Shown here: positions 20,196-28,714 of the stretch, piece after piece
How the letters are laid out: the number at the start of each line of letters is the position of its first letter
Numbering within the stretch: position 1 is the first letter of the stretch
Source: Sciscionella marina DSM 45152
GTDB taxonomy: Bacteria > Actinomycetota > Actinomycetes > Mycobacteriales > Pseudonocardiaceae
Length of the DNA stretch: 64,000 bases
Assembly (NCBI RefSeq): GCF_000379465.1
Contig: NZ_KB905414.1
Span: forward strand, 398,881 to 462,880
Direction of reading: 5' to 3'
The notes under the pieces: model-generated
What the model was told of the DNA's origin: nothing
The model's database searches: none
The model's input: only the letters and a program-made list of their open reading frames with translations
Program-made: the position numbers and the translations under genes

Positions 20196-20609
20196 TCAGC
20201 CCAGCTCGGGGAACCACAACTTGATCTCGCGCGCGGCCGATTCCGGGGAGTCCGAGCCGTGCACCAGGTTGTACTGGGTCTCCAGGCCGTAGTCGCCGCG
20301 CAGGCTGCCCGGGGCCGCCTTCTCCACCGGGTCGGTACCGCCGGCGATCTGGCGGAAGGCCGGGATCGCGCGGGTGCCCTCGACGACGATCGCGACGACC
20401 GGACCGGAGGTGATGAACTCGAGCAGGTCACCGAAGAACGGCTTGTCCTTGTGCTCGGCGTAGTGCTCCTCGGCCACCGAGCGCTCGACGTCACGGAGTT
20501 CGAGCGCGGCCAGTCGCAGGCCCTTGCGCTCGATCCTGCTGATCACTTCGCCGACCAGGCCGCGCTCCACGCCGTCCGGCTTGACGAGGACAAGGGTGCG
20601 CTCACTCAC
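20196..20609 (-). CDS. ndk: Nucleoside diphosphate kinase
   Basis: Transfers the gamma-phosphate between nucleoside triphosphates and diphosphates via a phospho-histidine. The 137 residues start [20 protein letters not shown] and carry the active-site signature [12 protein letters not shown]. The start is GTG with AAGGAG nine bases upstream. It is the last gene of folC-DUF4233-hypothetical-ndk, a conserved actinobacterial order. Confidence 0.97.
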   Translation of the reverse strand: MSERTLVLVKPDGVERGLVGEVISRIERKGLRLAALELRDVERSVAEEHYAEHKDKPFFGDLLEFITSGPVVAIVVEGTRAIPAFRQIAGGTDPVEKAAPGSLRGDYGLETQYNLVHGSDSPESAAREIKLWFPELG

Positions 20610-20661
20610 GATTGATTACTCCTTCGATCAAGTATTACCCGCGCATAACCGTAACGGGTGG

Positions 20662-21210
20662 TCAGCCGCCGTCTTTCGCCAGGCAGGCCAGTTGCCCCGA
20701 GGACGGGGAGCGGTAATACCAGACATCGGCTTCCGGCAGATCGGTGCACGCCGAGGCGGGGGTGGCCGTTGAGGCCATGCGCACCACCCGCGAGGCGTCC
20801 CGATCGGTGCCGCAGTCGACCCGGTGCGCGCCCTTGTCGGTGCCGAGCACCACACAGTCCCCGGTGTGCAGCAGCAGCGAAACGCAGTACACCGCGTTCG
20901 CCGAATCGTCCCGCTGCACCGCGCCCCAGCGGGTGAAGTCCGCGACCGCCGCGCAGTCCTGCGGGGTGCGCCCGACCGCGTTGATCACGAACACCGATTC
21001 GTCCCCGGTGCACGAGGCGGGGCGCAGCGATCCCGGGTGGTCCGAGTAGAAGCAGGAACCGACCGCGAACGGGGTGGCACCGGCCCCGCTCGGCAGCGCG
21101 TGCCCGGCGACCTCCGCGCTGTTGCCCATGCCGATGGAGAGCAGGCCGAGCAGGGCGCCGACGGCCAGCGCGAGCACCAGACCGAGGACGAGCAGCACCC
21201 TGCTGCGCAC
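20662..21210 (-). CDS. Hypothetical exported/membrane-anchored protein
   Basis: 182 residues: an N-terminal hydrophobic anchor (VLLVLGLVLALAVGALLGLL) then an extracellular domain with eight or so cysteines (GSCFYSD, PASCTGDE, QDCAAV, VYCVSLLLHTGDC, RVDCGT, SACTDL), probably disulfide-bonded. The pattern VGSCF...C.GDE..FV resembles small actinobacterial lipoprotein-like proteins of the LppU type, a loose similarity. The GTG start overlaps the stop codon of the DUF4233 gene by one base (TAGTG), so translation is likely coupled. Function unknown. Confidence 0.75.
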   Translation of the reverse strand: MRSRVLLVLGLVLALAVGALLGLLSIGMGNSAEVAGHALPSGAGATPFAVGSCFYSDHPGSLRPASCTGDESVFVINAVGRTPQDCAAVADFTRWGAVQRDDSANAVYCVSLLLHTGDCVVLGTDKGAHRVDCGTDRDASRVVRMASTATPASACTDLPEADVWYYRSPSSGQLACLAKDGG

Positions 21211-21656
21211 TAAGACCCCTGCCCGTCACCCGGTTGCTGACTCGGCAGGGTGCCCTGCCGGTACCGGCGGAGCACATCCGCGCGCAAGCGCAGCATGATC
21301 ACCCAGATGATCAGGAACAGCACCCCGATGACCGCGAGCGCGCCGAGCACCAGCCCGCACAGGCTCACCACGACCTGCAGGCCGAGCCCGGCGATCGGGC
21401 TCCAGGAGAAGCCGAGCAGCCCGCACAGCGCGAGCAGGGCGACCACGAGACCGAGCACCACCCAGCCCGCGCCGCTGGCGAACCCGCCGCCGAGCTTCGC
21501 GGCCACCGGGAGGGCGAGCGCGATCACGATCGCCTCCATGACCAGCGCACCGGCCATGACGCCACGGAAGGACCGCGCCGGATCCTTGGCCTGGGGCTGC
21601 TGGTCCGCTGCTTCCTCTGGCTGCGCACCGTCTGGTTTGGCACCGTCTGGGGTCAT
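21210..21656 (-). CDS. DUF4233 membrane protein
   Basis: 148 residues with a polar N-terminus followed by four predicted membrane segments (VMAGALVMEAIVIALALPVA; GWVVLGLVVALLALCGLLGF; LGLQVVVSLCGLVLGALAVI; GVLFLIIWVIML) and a basic tail ending PGDGQGS. DUF4233 genes sit directly between folC and ndk across actinobacteria. The ATG overlaps the folC stop by four bases (ATGA). The function is unknown; linkage suggests co-expression with folate metabolism. Confidence 0.85.
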   Translation of the reverse strand: MTPDGAKPDGAQPEEAADQQPQAKDPARSFRGVMAGALVMEAIVIALALPVAAKLGGGFASGAGWVVLGLVVALLALCGLLGFSWSPIAGLGLQVVVSLCGLVLGALAVIGVLFLIIWVIMLRLRADVLRRYRQGTLPSQQPGDGQGS

Positions 21657-23035
21657 GCCGGATCCTTCCCGAACAGTGCGCGTGCCTCGCCCGCGGTCAC
21701 CACCGATCCGGTCACCAGCACTCCGGCGCCGGACCACTGCTCGTCGGCTTCGTCCTCGGTGAGCGCGACCGCGCGCTCGACCGCGTCGTCGAGGCGCCCG
21801 ACGACCTCGACCCGTTCGTCGCCGAAGATCGCCTCCGCACGGTCGGCGAGTTCGTGCGCGGGCAGTGCGCGCGGCGAGGAGTTGGTGGTGAGCACGATCG
21901 AGGAGAGCACCGGTTCGAGTGCGGTGAGGATGCCGGTCGCGTCCTTGTCCCCGAGCACGCCGAGCACCCCGACCAGTTTGCGGAAGGCGAACTCGGACTC
22001 GATGGCCGCGGCGAGCGCGGCCGCGCCGTGCGGGTTGTGTGCCGCGTCGGTGAGCACCGTCGGCGCCGAGCGCAGCCGTTCGAGCCTGCCGGGAACCCGC
22101 ACGCTCTCGAATCCCTCGCGCACCCGGTCGATGTCGAGCCGGTGACTCTTGCCCGCACCGAAGAACGCCTCCACGGTCGCGAGCGCGAGCGCGGCATTCG
22201 CGGCCTGGTGCGCGCCGTGCAGCGGGAGGAAGATCTCCTCGTACTCGCCGCCGAGCCCCTGCAGCAGCAAGCGCTGTCCGCCGATCGCCACATCCCGTTG
22301 CAGCACACCGAATTCCGAACCCTGGCGGGCCACGGTGGCATCCATCTCTGCCACCTTCTCCAGAATCGTGCGCGCGGCCTCCGGCTCCTGCTCGGCCAGG
22401 ATGACGGTGGCGCCTTCCTTGATGATGCCCGCTTTCTCCTCGGCGATCCCGGACAGATCGCTGCCGAGGTATTCGACGTGGTCGATGCCGACCGGAGTGA
22501 TCGTGGCGACCTGACCGTCGGCGATATTCGTGGAGTCCAGCCTGCCGCCGAGTCCGACCTCGACGATCCCCACCTCGATGGGGGCGTCGGCGAACGCGGC
22601 GTAGGCCATCGCGGTGAGCACTTCGAACTTGGAAAGCGGCACCTCGGCACTTTTGTCCACAATGGACAGATAGGGCTCGATCTCCCGGTAGGTCTCGATA
22701 TAGCGCTTCGCCTCGATCGGCGCGTTGTCGATGGAGATGCGCTCGGTGACCGACTGCAGGTGCGGGCTGGTGAACCGGCCGGTGCGCAGTCCGATCGTGG
22801 ACATCAGCGCATCGATCATCCGCACGACCGAGGTCTTGCCGTTGGTCCCCGCGACGTGCAGCACCGGATAGCTGCGCTGCGGCTGGCCGAGGATGTCGGC
22901 GAGCGCGGCGATCCGCGCCAGTGACGGGTCGATCTTCGACTCGGGCCAGCGGGTGTTGAGCTCGGCTTCGATCACGCGCAGCTCGTCCAGCACGGCCGGG
23001 TCCTCGCGCGGCACCTCGACTCCTACTCCTCGCAC
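21653..23035 (-). CDS. folC: Folylpolyglutamate synthase / dihydrofolate synthase
   Basis: Adds glutamate to dihydropteroate and to folates. It is a Mur-ligase-like ATPase with P-loop VAGTNGKTSVVRM, TSPHLQSVTERI, EVGLGGRLDSTNI, and LTDAAHNPHGAAAL in the C-terminal domain. About 460 residues is normal. The GTG used here has AGGA four bases upstream; a second GTG at 23014 has a better AGGAG spacing and would shorten the protein by seven residues. It heads the folC-DUF4233-hypothetical-ndk operon. valS, the usual upstream neighbour, is absent; the next gene upstream is divergent. Confidence 0.94.
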   Translation of the reverse strand: MRGVGVEVPREDPAVLDELRVIEAELNTRWPESKIDPSLARIAALADILGQPQRSYPVLHVAGTNGKTSVVRMIDALMSTIGLRTGRFTSPHLQSVTERISIDNAPIEAKRYIETYREIEPYLSIVDKSAEVPLSKFEVLTAMAYAAFADAPIEVGIVEVGLGGRLDSTNIADGQVATITPVGIDHVEYLGSDLSGIAEEKAGIIKEGATVILAEQEPEAARTILEKVAEMDATVARQGSEFGVLQRDVAIGGQRLLLQGLGGEYEEIFLPLHGAHQAANAALALATVEAFFGAGKSHRLDIDRVREGFESVRVPGRLERLRSAPTVLTDAAHNPHGAAALAAAIESEFAFRKLVGVLGVLGDKDATGILTALEPVLSSIVLTTNSSPRALPAHELADRAEAIFGDERVEVVGRLDDAVERAVALTEDEADEQWSGAGVLVTGSVVTAGEARALFGKDPA

Positions 23036-23118
23036 CGTTTCCTACCTCGCCCGAGTCTACGCACCGCACCGGATCACCACCCGCTTGGGCGTCGCGGCCA
23101 CCGGCGGACCGGAGCACT

Positions 23119-24075
23119 ATGTCGTACATGCTCCGAACACGCGTCATCACGCTGTGCAGTCTGGTCGGCGTGCTGCTGCTCGGCCTCGGCACATCCGCGA
23201 GCGCCCTGCCGAGCCCCCGCTACCAGCACTACGTCGCCCTCGGTGACTCGTACACCGCAGGTCCGCTGATCCCCATGCAGCGGCTGAGCCCGCTCGGCTG
23301 CTTCCGGTCCACGAACAACTACCCGACGCTCCTGGCCGGCAAGCTCAAAGCCGAGGACTTCACCGATGTGAGCTGCTCCGCGGCGACCACGGAGCACATG
23401 ACCACCGAACAGAAAGTGTTCGCGGGCACGAACGCCCCGCAGCTGGACGCGCTTTCCGACGACACCGACCTGGTCACCCTCGGCATCGGCGGCAACGATT
23501 TCAGCGTGTTCGGCACCGTCACCGGCGAATGCCCGAAACTGCGCGAGAACGATCCGAAGGGCGCGCCGTGCCAGGCGAAGTACGCAGACACCTTCGCCAA
23601 GGCCTACCCGGAGATCACCCAACGCATCGCGGCCGTGCTCACCGGCATCCACCAGCGCGCGCCGAAGGCGAAGGTACTCGTGCTCGGTTACCCGGACATC
23701 GTGCCGGCCACCGGGACCTGCCCGGACCGGCTCCCGCTCGCGGACGGGGACTACCCCTTCGGCCGCTCGGTCGAGATCTCGCTCGACGACGCGATTCGCG
23801 CGGCGACCGAACAGGACGGGAACGCGTCCTATGTGGACACTTTCACCCCGACCGAGGATCACGATGTCTGCGCGAAACAGCCGTGGATCAACGGCAAGAC
23901 CCTCAACCCGTTCGCCGCGATGGCCTATCACCCGTTCCGCGAGGCGATGGTCGCCGAGGCCGGGCTGGCCTACCGGCTGCTCGGCGGGGACGCGCGCGCG
24001 GTGCTGAACACGCCGTACCCGGTGCACGGCCCGGTCGCGAACGAGCACCAGCTGCGTTCGGCCACGGCCGGTTAA
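23119..24075 (+). CDS. Secreted SGNH/GDSL hydrolase
   Basis: 318 residues with a signal peptide (VITLCSLVGVLLLGLGTSASA). Block I is VALGDSYTAGP with the catalytic Ser, block III is GIGGNDFSVFG, and the C-terminal His is in AMAYHPFREAM. Six cysteines in the mature part probably form disulfides, as in Streptomyces extracellular lipases of this family. It likely hydrolyses lipid or polysaccharide esters outside the cell. An internal ATG (MLRTRVIT) three codons later is an equally possible start. The 3' end overlaps the convergent Nudix gene by four bases. Confidence 0.9.
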   Translation: MSYMLRTRVITLCSLVGVLLLGLGTSASALPSPRYQHYVALGDSYTAGPLIPMQRLSPLGCFRSTNNYPTLLAGKLKAEDFTDVSCSAATTEHMTTEQKVFAGTNAPQLDALSDDTDLVTLGIGGNDFSVFGTVTGECPKLRENDPKGAPCQAKYADTFAKAYPEITQRIAAVLTGIHQRAPKAKVLVLGYPDIVPATGTCPDRLPLADGDYPFGRSVEISLDDAIRAATEQDGNASYVDTFTPTEDHDVCAKQPWINGKTLNPFAAMAYHPFREAMVAEAGLAYRLLGGDARAVLNTPYPVHGPVANEHQLRSATAG

Positions 24076-24458
24076 CCGTCCAGGTGCTCGCGTAGCGTGG
24101 GCAGGAATCGCCGGTCGGTGGCCAGCCAGCCGAGCTCGCCCAGTTCCGGTGCGCGCACCCAGCGCACACCGAGGTGCTCGGTGGCGACCGGTTCGGCCGC
24201 CGGATCGGCGAGCCGCGCGGTCCACAGGTGCAGCACCAAACCCGCGCGCAGCGCCACCGCGGGCCCGATCCGCTCGCCGGGCAACACCTCGACGGCCAGT
24301 TCCTCCCGGCATTCCCGGCGCACCGCGACCGGCTCGGTCTCCCCGGGTTCCACCCGTCCACCGGGGAACTCCCAGCCGCCCGCGTCCTCCGGCGGATAGG
24401 CACGCTGCTGGGCGAGCACCCAATCCGCGCGCAGCAGCGCGGTCGCGACCACGATCAC
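24072..24458 (-). CDS. Nudix (MutT-like) hydrolase
   Basis: 128 residues. The Nudix box is GGRVEPGETEPVAVRREC followed by REELAVEV, fitting Gx5Ex7REUxEExGU with the usual metal-binding glutamates. QRAYPPEDAGGWEFPGG resembles 8-oxo-dGTP pyrophosphatases of the MutT type. The GTG (VIVVATALLRADWVLAQQ) is the first start that gives the conserved N-terminus. It lies 10 bp downstream of a histidine kinase gene on the same strand and may be co-transcribed. Confidence 0.87.
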   Translation of the reverse strand: MIVVATALLRADWVLAQQRAYPPEDAGGWEFPGGRVEPGETEPVAVRRECREELAVEVLPGERIGPAVALRAGLVLHLWTARLADPAAEPVATEHLGVRWVRAPELGELGWLATDRRFLPTLREHLDG

Positions 24459-24468
24459 GGGCGGGACG

Positions 24469-25785
24469 CTACCGTGCCGCGGGCCAGCGGATGTCGAAGC
24501 GCGCCCCGCCCTCCGGGGAGTCGGCGACCCGCACACTGCCGCGCCGGGCCCGTACCAGTTCGGCCACCAGCGCCAGGCCGAGTCCGCTTCCTCCCGAATC
24601 GCGCGCCCGGTCGTCGGCGAGCCGATAGAAGCGGTCGAACACCTTGGCACGGTGTTCGGCCGCGATACCCGGTCCGTCGTCGTCCACGAGCAGCCGCACC
24701 GAGCGACCGCTGGGCAGCACGCTGACCCGGATGTGCGCGTGCGCGTACCGGCGCGCGTTGCGCAGCAGGTTGTCCAGTACCACCTTCACCTCGGGCGCGG
24801 CCGAGAGCACGCTGCACTCCCCCGCGGGCGCCTCGAACCAGACCGGAGTCCCCGCGCCGAGGCGTTCGATGGCCGCGTGCACCGCGAAGGCGAGGTCCAC
24901 CGCCTGCGCCTGCGCGATCCGGCCCGCGTCCGAGCGGGCGAGCACCAGCAGGTCCTCGACCAGGGTGGACAACCGCTGCGCCTCGGCCTCGATCTCGGCG
25001 AGCACCTCCTGAGCGGCCTCCGGATCCGGATGCAGCACCGCGACCTCGGCCTGCGCGCGGATCGCGGTGACCGGGGAACGCAGCTCGTGCGCCGCGTCCC
25101 CGGTGAACCGCTGCAGTCGCGCGGTGGCCTCGTCCCTGCGCTGCAGCAGCCCGTTGAGCGCGGCGGTGAGCTCGTGCAGTTCGTCGTGCGCGACGGGTTC
25201 GGGGAGCCGTTGCCCGGTCGGCAGTTCCCGTGCCGCGGCCCGCATCTTGCGGATCGGGCGCAGTACGAAGCGGATCGCCAGCCAGCACAGCACGCCCACC
25301 CCGGCGGCACCGAGCACCGCACCACCGATCATCCACTGCCGCGCGGTGTGCACCAGGTAGCCGTAGCCGGTCAGCGGGACCGCGGCGGCGACGAGGCGCT
25401 GTGCCCCGTCCGGCGCGGTGACCACGCCGCCGAGCCAGCGCAGCATCGGCTCGCCGTTCTCGTTGACCGGAACGCCCGCCTTGAGCGCGTCGAGCTCGTG
25501 CCGGTCGAGTGGGGTGCGCGCACCGCCGTCGACCGGTCCGCCCGCAGTGTCCAGCACGCGCACCGTGACCCCCGGCGAGGGCGGGGCCATCGCCGAACCG
25601 TGCGCGACCGCGGACCGCGCGGCACCCAGTCGCGGCGCGATGGCCTCGTCGGCCGCGTTGATCGTGAGCGTTCCGAGCAGGCTCCCGGACAGCAGCACGA
25701 GCACCAGCAGCAGCGCGAGCGAGCCGAACGCGACGACCAGGCTCACCCGGAAGGCGAGCGAACGGCGCAGCCACCAGCCTTTCAC
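24469..25785 (-). CDS. Two-component sensor histidine kinase
   Basis: 438 residues: membrane segment near 15-38, an extracellular sensor of about 110 residues, a second membrane segment (MIGGAVLGAAGVGVLCWLAI), HAMP, then HisKA with H-box FTGDAAHELRSPVTAI. The HATPase domain follows with N box LDNLLRNARRYA and G boxes DDDGPGIA and GGSGLGLALV. It autophosphorylates on His and passes phosphate to the adjacent regulator, with which it overlaps by four bases (GTGA). The signal is unknown; the divergent LolA-like/ABC genes suggest an envelope cue. Confidence 0.93.
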   Translation of the reverse strand: MKGWWLRRSLAFRVSLVVAFGSLALLLVLVLLSGSLLGTLTINAADEAIAPRLGAARSAVAHGSAMAPPSPGVTVRVLDTAGGPVDGGARTPLDRHELDALKAGVPVNENGEPMLRWLGGVVTAPDGAQRLVAAAVPLTGYGYLVHTARQWMIGGAVLGAAGVGVLCWLAIRFVLRPIRKMRAAARELPTGQRLPEPVAHDELHELTAALNGLLQRRDEATARLQRFTGDAAHELRSPVTAIRAQAEVAVLHPDPEAAQEVLAEIEAEAQRLSTLVEDLLVLARSDAGRIAQAQAVDLAFAVHAAIERLGAGTPVWFEAPAGECSVLSAAPEVKVVLDNLLRNARRYAHAHIRVSVLPSGRSVRLLVDDDGPGIAAEHRAKVFDRFYRLADDRARDSGGSGLGLALVAELVRARRGSVRVADSPEGGARFDIRWPAAR

Positions 25786-26459
25786 GGTGCGGCGACCAGA
25801 TAGCCGTGTCCGCGCACCGTGCGCAGCAGTTCACCTGCCCCCGCCGCTTCGAGCTTCTTGCGCAGGTACCCGACGTAGACCTCGACGGCATTGCGGGTGG
25901 CCGCCTGCTCGTCCCCCCAGGCGGCGCGCAGCAGCTCGTCCTTGCTCACCGAGGATCCCGGACGGCTCGCGAGTGCTTCGAGCACGGCGAACTCCCGCGG
26001 GGAAAGCGGCAGCGGTTCGCCGGAGAACCGGGCCTCCCTGGCGCCGCGGTCCACTTCGAGCTCGCCGACCCGCAGCACGCCCGCCCCCTCGTCCGCTCCG
26101 CGCCGCAGCAGGGCCTTGACCTGGGCGGCGAGCACCACGAAGGAGAAGGGTTTCACCACGTATCCGTCCGCGCCGAGATCGAGCCCGTCGGCCTGGTCAT
26201 AGTCCCCGTCCTTGGCGGAGACCAGCAGCACCGGGGTGCGCACCCCGTCCGCGCGTAACCGTTCGAGCACCCGGTAGCCGGAAAGCCCGGGCAGCATGAT
26301 GTCCAGCAGGATCACCGAGAAGCTCCCGGTCCCGGCCAGTTCGAGGGCACTGGGTCCGTCGGCGGCGGTGACCACATCCATCCCCTCCGCGGTCAGCCCG
26401 CGCTGCAGCGCCCTGCGCACGCCCAATTCGTCGTCGACCACAAGCACTCTCGGTTTCAC
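25782..26459 (-). CDS. OmpR/PhoB-family response regulator
   Basis: 225 residues. The receiver domain is VLVVDDELGVRRALQ, with phospho-acceptor Asp in VILLDIMLPG, Ser/Thr switch LLVSAKDGD and Lys in VVKPFSF. The winged helix ends NAVEVYVGYLRKKLE and LRTVRGHGYLV. The GTG at VKPRVLVVDDE was chosen because the family normally starts there; a GTG 27 bp upstream is possible. The gene precedes its kinase with a four-base overlap and is divergent from the LolA-like gene, whose promoter region carries direct repeats suited to this family. Confidence 0.93.
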   Translation of the reverse strand: MKPRVLVVDDELGVRRALQRGLTAEGMDVVTAADGPSALELAGTGSFSVILLDIMLPGLSGYRVLERLRADGVRTPVLLVSAKDGDYDQADGLDLGADGYVVKPFSFVVLAAQVKALLRRGADEGAGVLRVGELEVDRGAREARFSGEPLPLSPREFAVLEALASRPGSSVSKDELLRAAWGDEQAATRNAVEVYVGYLRKKLEAAGAGELLRTVRGHGYLVAAP

Positions 26460-26499
26460 GGGCTCAGCATGCCTTGTCCTGGGCACGGATGCCGGGTGC

Positions 26500-26516
26500 T
26501 CTCAGTGCGGTCTCAG
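26500..26516. promoter_or_regulatory. Direct repeats, candidate response-regulator site
   Basis: TCTCAG occurs at 26500-26505 and 26511-26516, an 11-bp period typical of tandem OmpR-family half-sites. Two further CTCAG copies flank it at 26463-26467 and 26532-26536. It sits between the divergent regulator and LolA-like genes. The assignment is inference. Confidence 0.45.
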
Positions 26517-26570
26517 CTTCCGGGGTGCATGCTCAGTGGTGTGGACGGGGAGAACCGAAGGAGAAACCGC

Positions 26571-27644
26571 ATGAAGACCAAGAAGGTGACCACCGGCATC
26601 GCGGTCGTCGGCGTGCTCGCGGGCGCGGCCGGGCTGGCGATCGTCACGGTCCCCGCAGGCGCCGATCCCGCGCCGCAGCTGCCGAAGGTGAGCCCGGAGT
26701 CGCTGGTCAGCTCGGCACTGCAGGCCAAGCCCGCCCAGTTCGGCGGCACCGTGAGCGCCACGAGCAACCTCGGCATCCCGCTTCCCGAGCTCAAGCAGGG
26801 CACCGACGGCAACTACAGCGCACAGGTCTACTACGGCGGCGGGGACAAGTACCGGCTGACCAGCGCCCAGCAGGGCGGTGCGCAGCACACCACGGTCTCG
26901 GACGGCTCGACGCTGTGGAACTACGGCTCGAAGGACCGCACGGTCAACAAGCTGCCGATGCAGCAGGTCAAGGCGCACGAGAAGGCGATGCAGGAGCGCA
27001 GCAAGGGCGATCCGGTCGCGATGAGCAAGCAGCTGGTCGGCAAATTGCGCCAGTCCAGCGACCTCACCGTGGACGGCACCGCGCGGGTCGCCGACCGGGA
27101 TGCCTACGAGCTGGTGCTGACTCCGAAGCCGAGCGAGAAGACCCTGGTCCGTGAGGTCCGGGTGGCCGTGGACGCGCAGACGCGGATGCCGCTGCGGTTC
27201 GAGGCCTTCGGCAACGGTTCCTCCGATCCGGCGCTCGAGTTCGGCTTCACGAAGCTCGATGTCGGCCGGCAGGACCCGGCGCTGTTCTCGTTCACCCCGC
27301 CCCAGGGCGCGAAGGTGACCACGGTCGACCCGGGCAAGCACATGGACAAGCTCAAGAAGCAGCCGAAGCAGCAAATGCGCACCGTCGGCGAGGGCTGGGA
27401 CACCGTGCTCACCGGGAAGCTGGACGCCAAGAACGCGAAGCTGCCGCAGGGCAAGCAGGAGTCCGGTCAGCGCAACACCCCGGCCGGGATCATGGACCGG
27501 TTCGCCAAGCCGGTGCACGGCGCCTACGGCAACGGCCACCTGATCAGCACCTCCATCGGAACCGCGCTGATCACCGATGACGGCCGGTTCGCCGCAGGGC
27601 TGGTTCCGCAGCAGGTCCTCGAGCAGGCGCTGGGCACCAAGTGA
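26571..27644 (+). CDS. LolA-like secreted protein of ABC module
   Basis: 357 residues with a signal peptide (GIAVVGVLAGAAGLAIVTVPAGA). The mature part follows the LolA/LppX-like pattern: GGTVSATSNLGIPL, KYRLTSAQQGGAQHTTVSDGSTLWNY and a C-terminal half with VAVDAQTRMPLRFEAFGNG. In actinobacteria such proteins (often annotated outer membrane lipoprotein carrier or DUF2092) precede ABC exporters. AAGGAG lies before the ATG and the stop overlaps the ATPase start by four bases. It is probably an extracytoplasmic lipid- or drug-handling partner controlled by the divergent two-component system. Confidence 0.85.
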   Translation: MKTKKVTTGIAVVGVLAGAAGLAIVTVPAGADPAPQLPKVSPESLVSSALQAKPAQFGGTVSATSNLGIPLPELKQGTDGNYSAQVYYGGGDKYRLTSAQQGGAQHTTVSDGSTLWNYGSKDRTVNKLPMQQVKAHEKAMQERSKGDPVAMSKQLVGKLRQSSDLTVDGTARVADRDAYELVLTPKPSEKTLVREVRVAVDAQTRMPLRFEAFGNGSSDPALEFGFTKLDVGRQDPALFSFTPPQGAKVTTVDPGKHMDKLKKQPKQQMRTVGEGWDTVLTGKLDAKNAKLPQGKQESGQRNTPAGIMDRFAKPVHGAYGNGHLISTSIGTALITDDGRFAAGLVPQQVLEQALGTK

Positions 27645-28633
27645 CCACCACGATGCGACCCACTCCGGGCCCGGGGGCGGAAACGCTCCCGGGGCCCGGG
27701 GCCGGGAAGGACCAGGAACTCGCCGCCGCGACGCGGGGACTCGGCAAACGGTTCAAGGGGGTCGACGCCGTCTCCGAGCTCGATCTCGAGGTGCCGCGCG
27801 GATCGGTGCTCGGCCTGCTCGGGCCGAACGGTTCCGGCAAGACCACCACGATCCGGATGCTGCTCGGGCTCACCGCGCCGAGCACCGGAACCGCGGAGCT
27901 GCTCGGGGCGCGCATGCCCGAACAGGCCCAGCAGGTGCTGTCCACGGTCGGCGCACTGGTCGAAGGACCCGGTTTCCACTCCTTTCTCTCCGGGCGGGAC
28001 AACCTGCGCCGGTGCGCGGCCGCCGAACCCCGGCTGGCCACCCGTTCGATCAAGGCCGCCGTGGATTCCGCGCTCGAACGCGTCGGGCTCACCGAGGCCG
28101 CCGACCGGCGCTACCGCGGCTACTCGCTGGGCATGAAGCAGCGGCTGGGGCTCGCCGCGGCCCTGCTCGTCCCGCGCGAACTCGTGATCCTGGACGAGCC
28201 GACGAACGGGCTCGATCCCGCGGGTACCCGTGAGGTGCGCGCGGTGATCGGCGAGCTGCACCGCGAGGGGACCACCGTGATCGTCTCCTCGCACCTGCTC
28301 GCCGAGGTGGAGGCGACCTGTACGCACGTCGCCGTGATGAACCGCGGAAGCCTTGTCGCACAAGGACAGCTCGACGAACTGCTGGAGGCGGGAAACACCG
28401 GCCTCGAGGTGCGCACCGAGGATGCGCCCGCCGCGCTCGAGGCACTCGGCGCGGAACGGGTGCCCGCCCGCGAGGTGGAGGGCGGAGTGCTCGTGGACCT
28501 CACCACCGCCCGCCCGGAGCAGGTGCTGCGTGTTCTCGTGCGGGCCGAGGTCGCGGTGACCGAGGCACGCAAACAGCGCACCGGTCTCGAGGACCTGTTC
28601 GCCCAACTGACCGAGGAAGGAGCGCAGGCATGA
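27641..28633 (+). CDS. ABC transporter ATP-binding protein
   Basis: 330 residues: Walker A GPNGSGKTTT, Q-loop region VGALVEGPGFHSF, signature YSLGMKQRLGLA, Walker B ELVILDEPTNGLDP and His switch SSHLLAEVE. The C-terminal 80 residues are an accessory domain like those of BcrA/DrrA-type exporters. The GTG start overlaps the LolA-like stop (GTGA). Together with the permease downstream it would form a two-subunit exporter at the plasma membrane. The original permease start probably overlapped this stop before the repeat insertion described at 28619-28714. Confidence 0.93.
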   Translation: MTTTMRPTPGPGAETLPGPGAGKDQELAAATRGLGKRFKGVDAVSELDLEVPRGSVLGLLGPNGSGKTTTIRMLLGLTAPSTGTAELLGARMPEQAQQVLSTVGALVEGPGFHSFLSGRDNLRRCAAAEPRLATRSIKAAVDSALERVGLTEAADRRYRGYSLGMKQRLGLAAALLVPRELVILDEPTNGLDPAGTREVRAVIGELHREGTTVIVSSHLLAEVEATCTHVAVMNRGSLVAQGQLDELLEAGNTGLEVRTEDAPAALEALGAERVPAREVEGGVLVDLTTARPEQVLRVLVRAEVAVTEARKQRTGLEDLFAQLTEEGAQA

Positions 28634-28714
28634 GCCCGGAGGCGACGAGCGCGGGAGCATCGCAGCGAGCCCTGGCGAGCGAGGAGCGCACCGGGGGAGG
28701 AGTGCAGGCATGAG
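28619..28714 (+). repeat. Repeat insertion flanked by 16-bp near-duplicate start region (copy B)
   Basis: GGAGCGCAGGCATGAG (28619-28634) and GGAGTGCAGGCATGAG (28699-28714) differ at one base. The 64 bp between include 28653-28692, which matches the minus strand of 20136-20175 at 33 of 40 positions. The arrangement looks like a short element inserted with duplication of the permease ribosome-binding site and start codon. Confidence 0.65.

Noticed and set aside
26469..26570. An upstream start extending the LolA-like protein.
   Set aside because: It would cover the regulator promoter; AAGGAG and a signal peptide mark the ATG at 26571.
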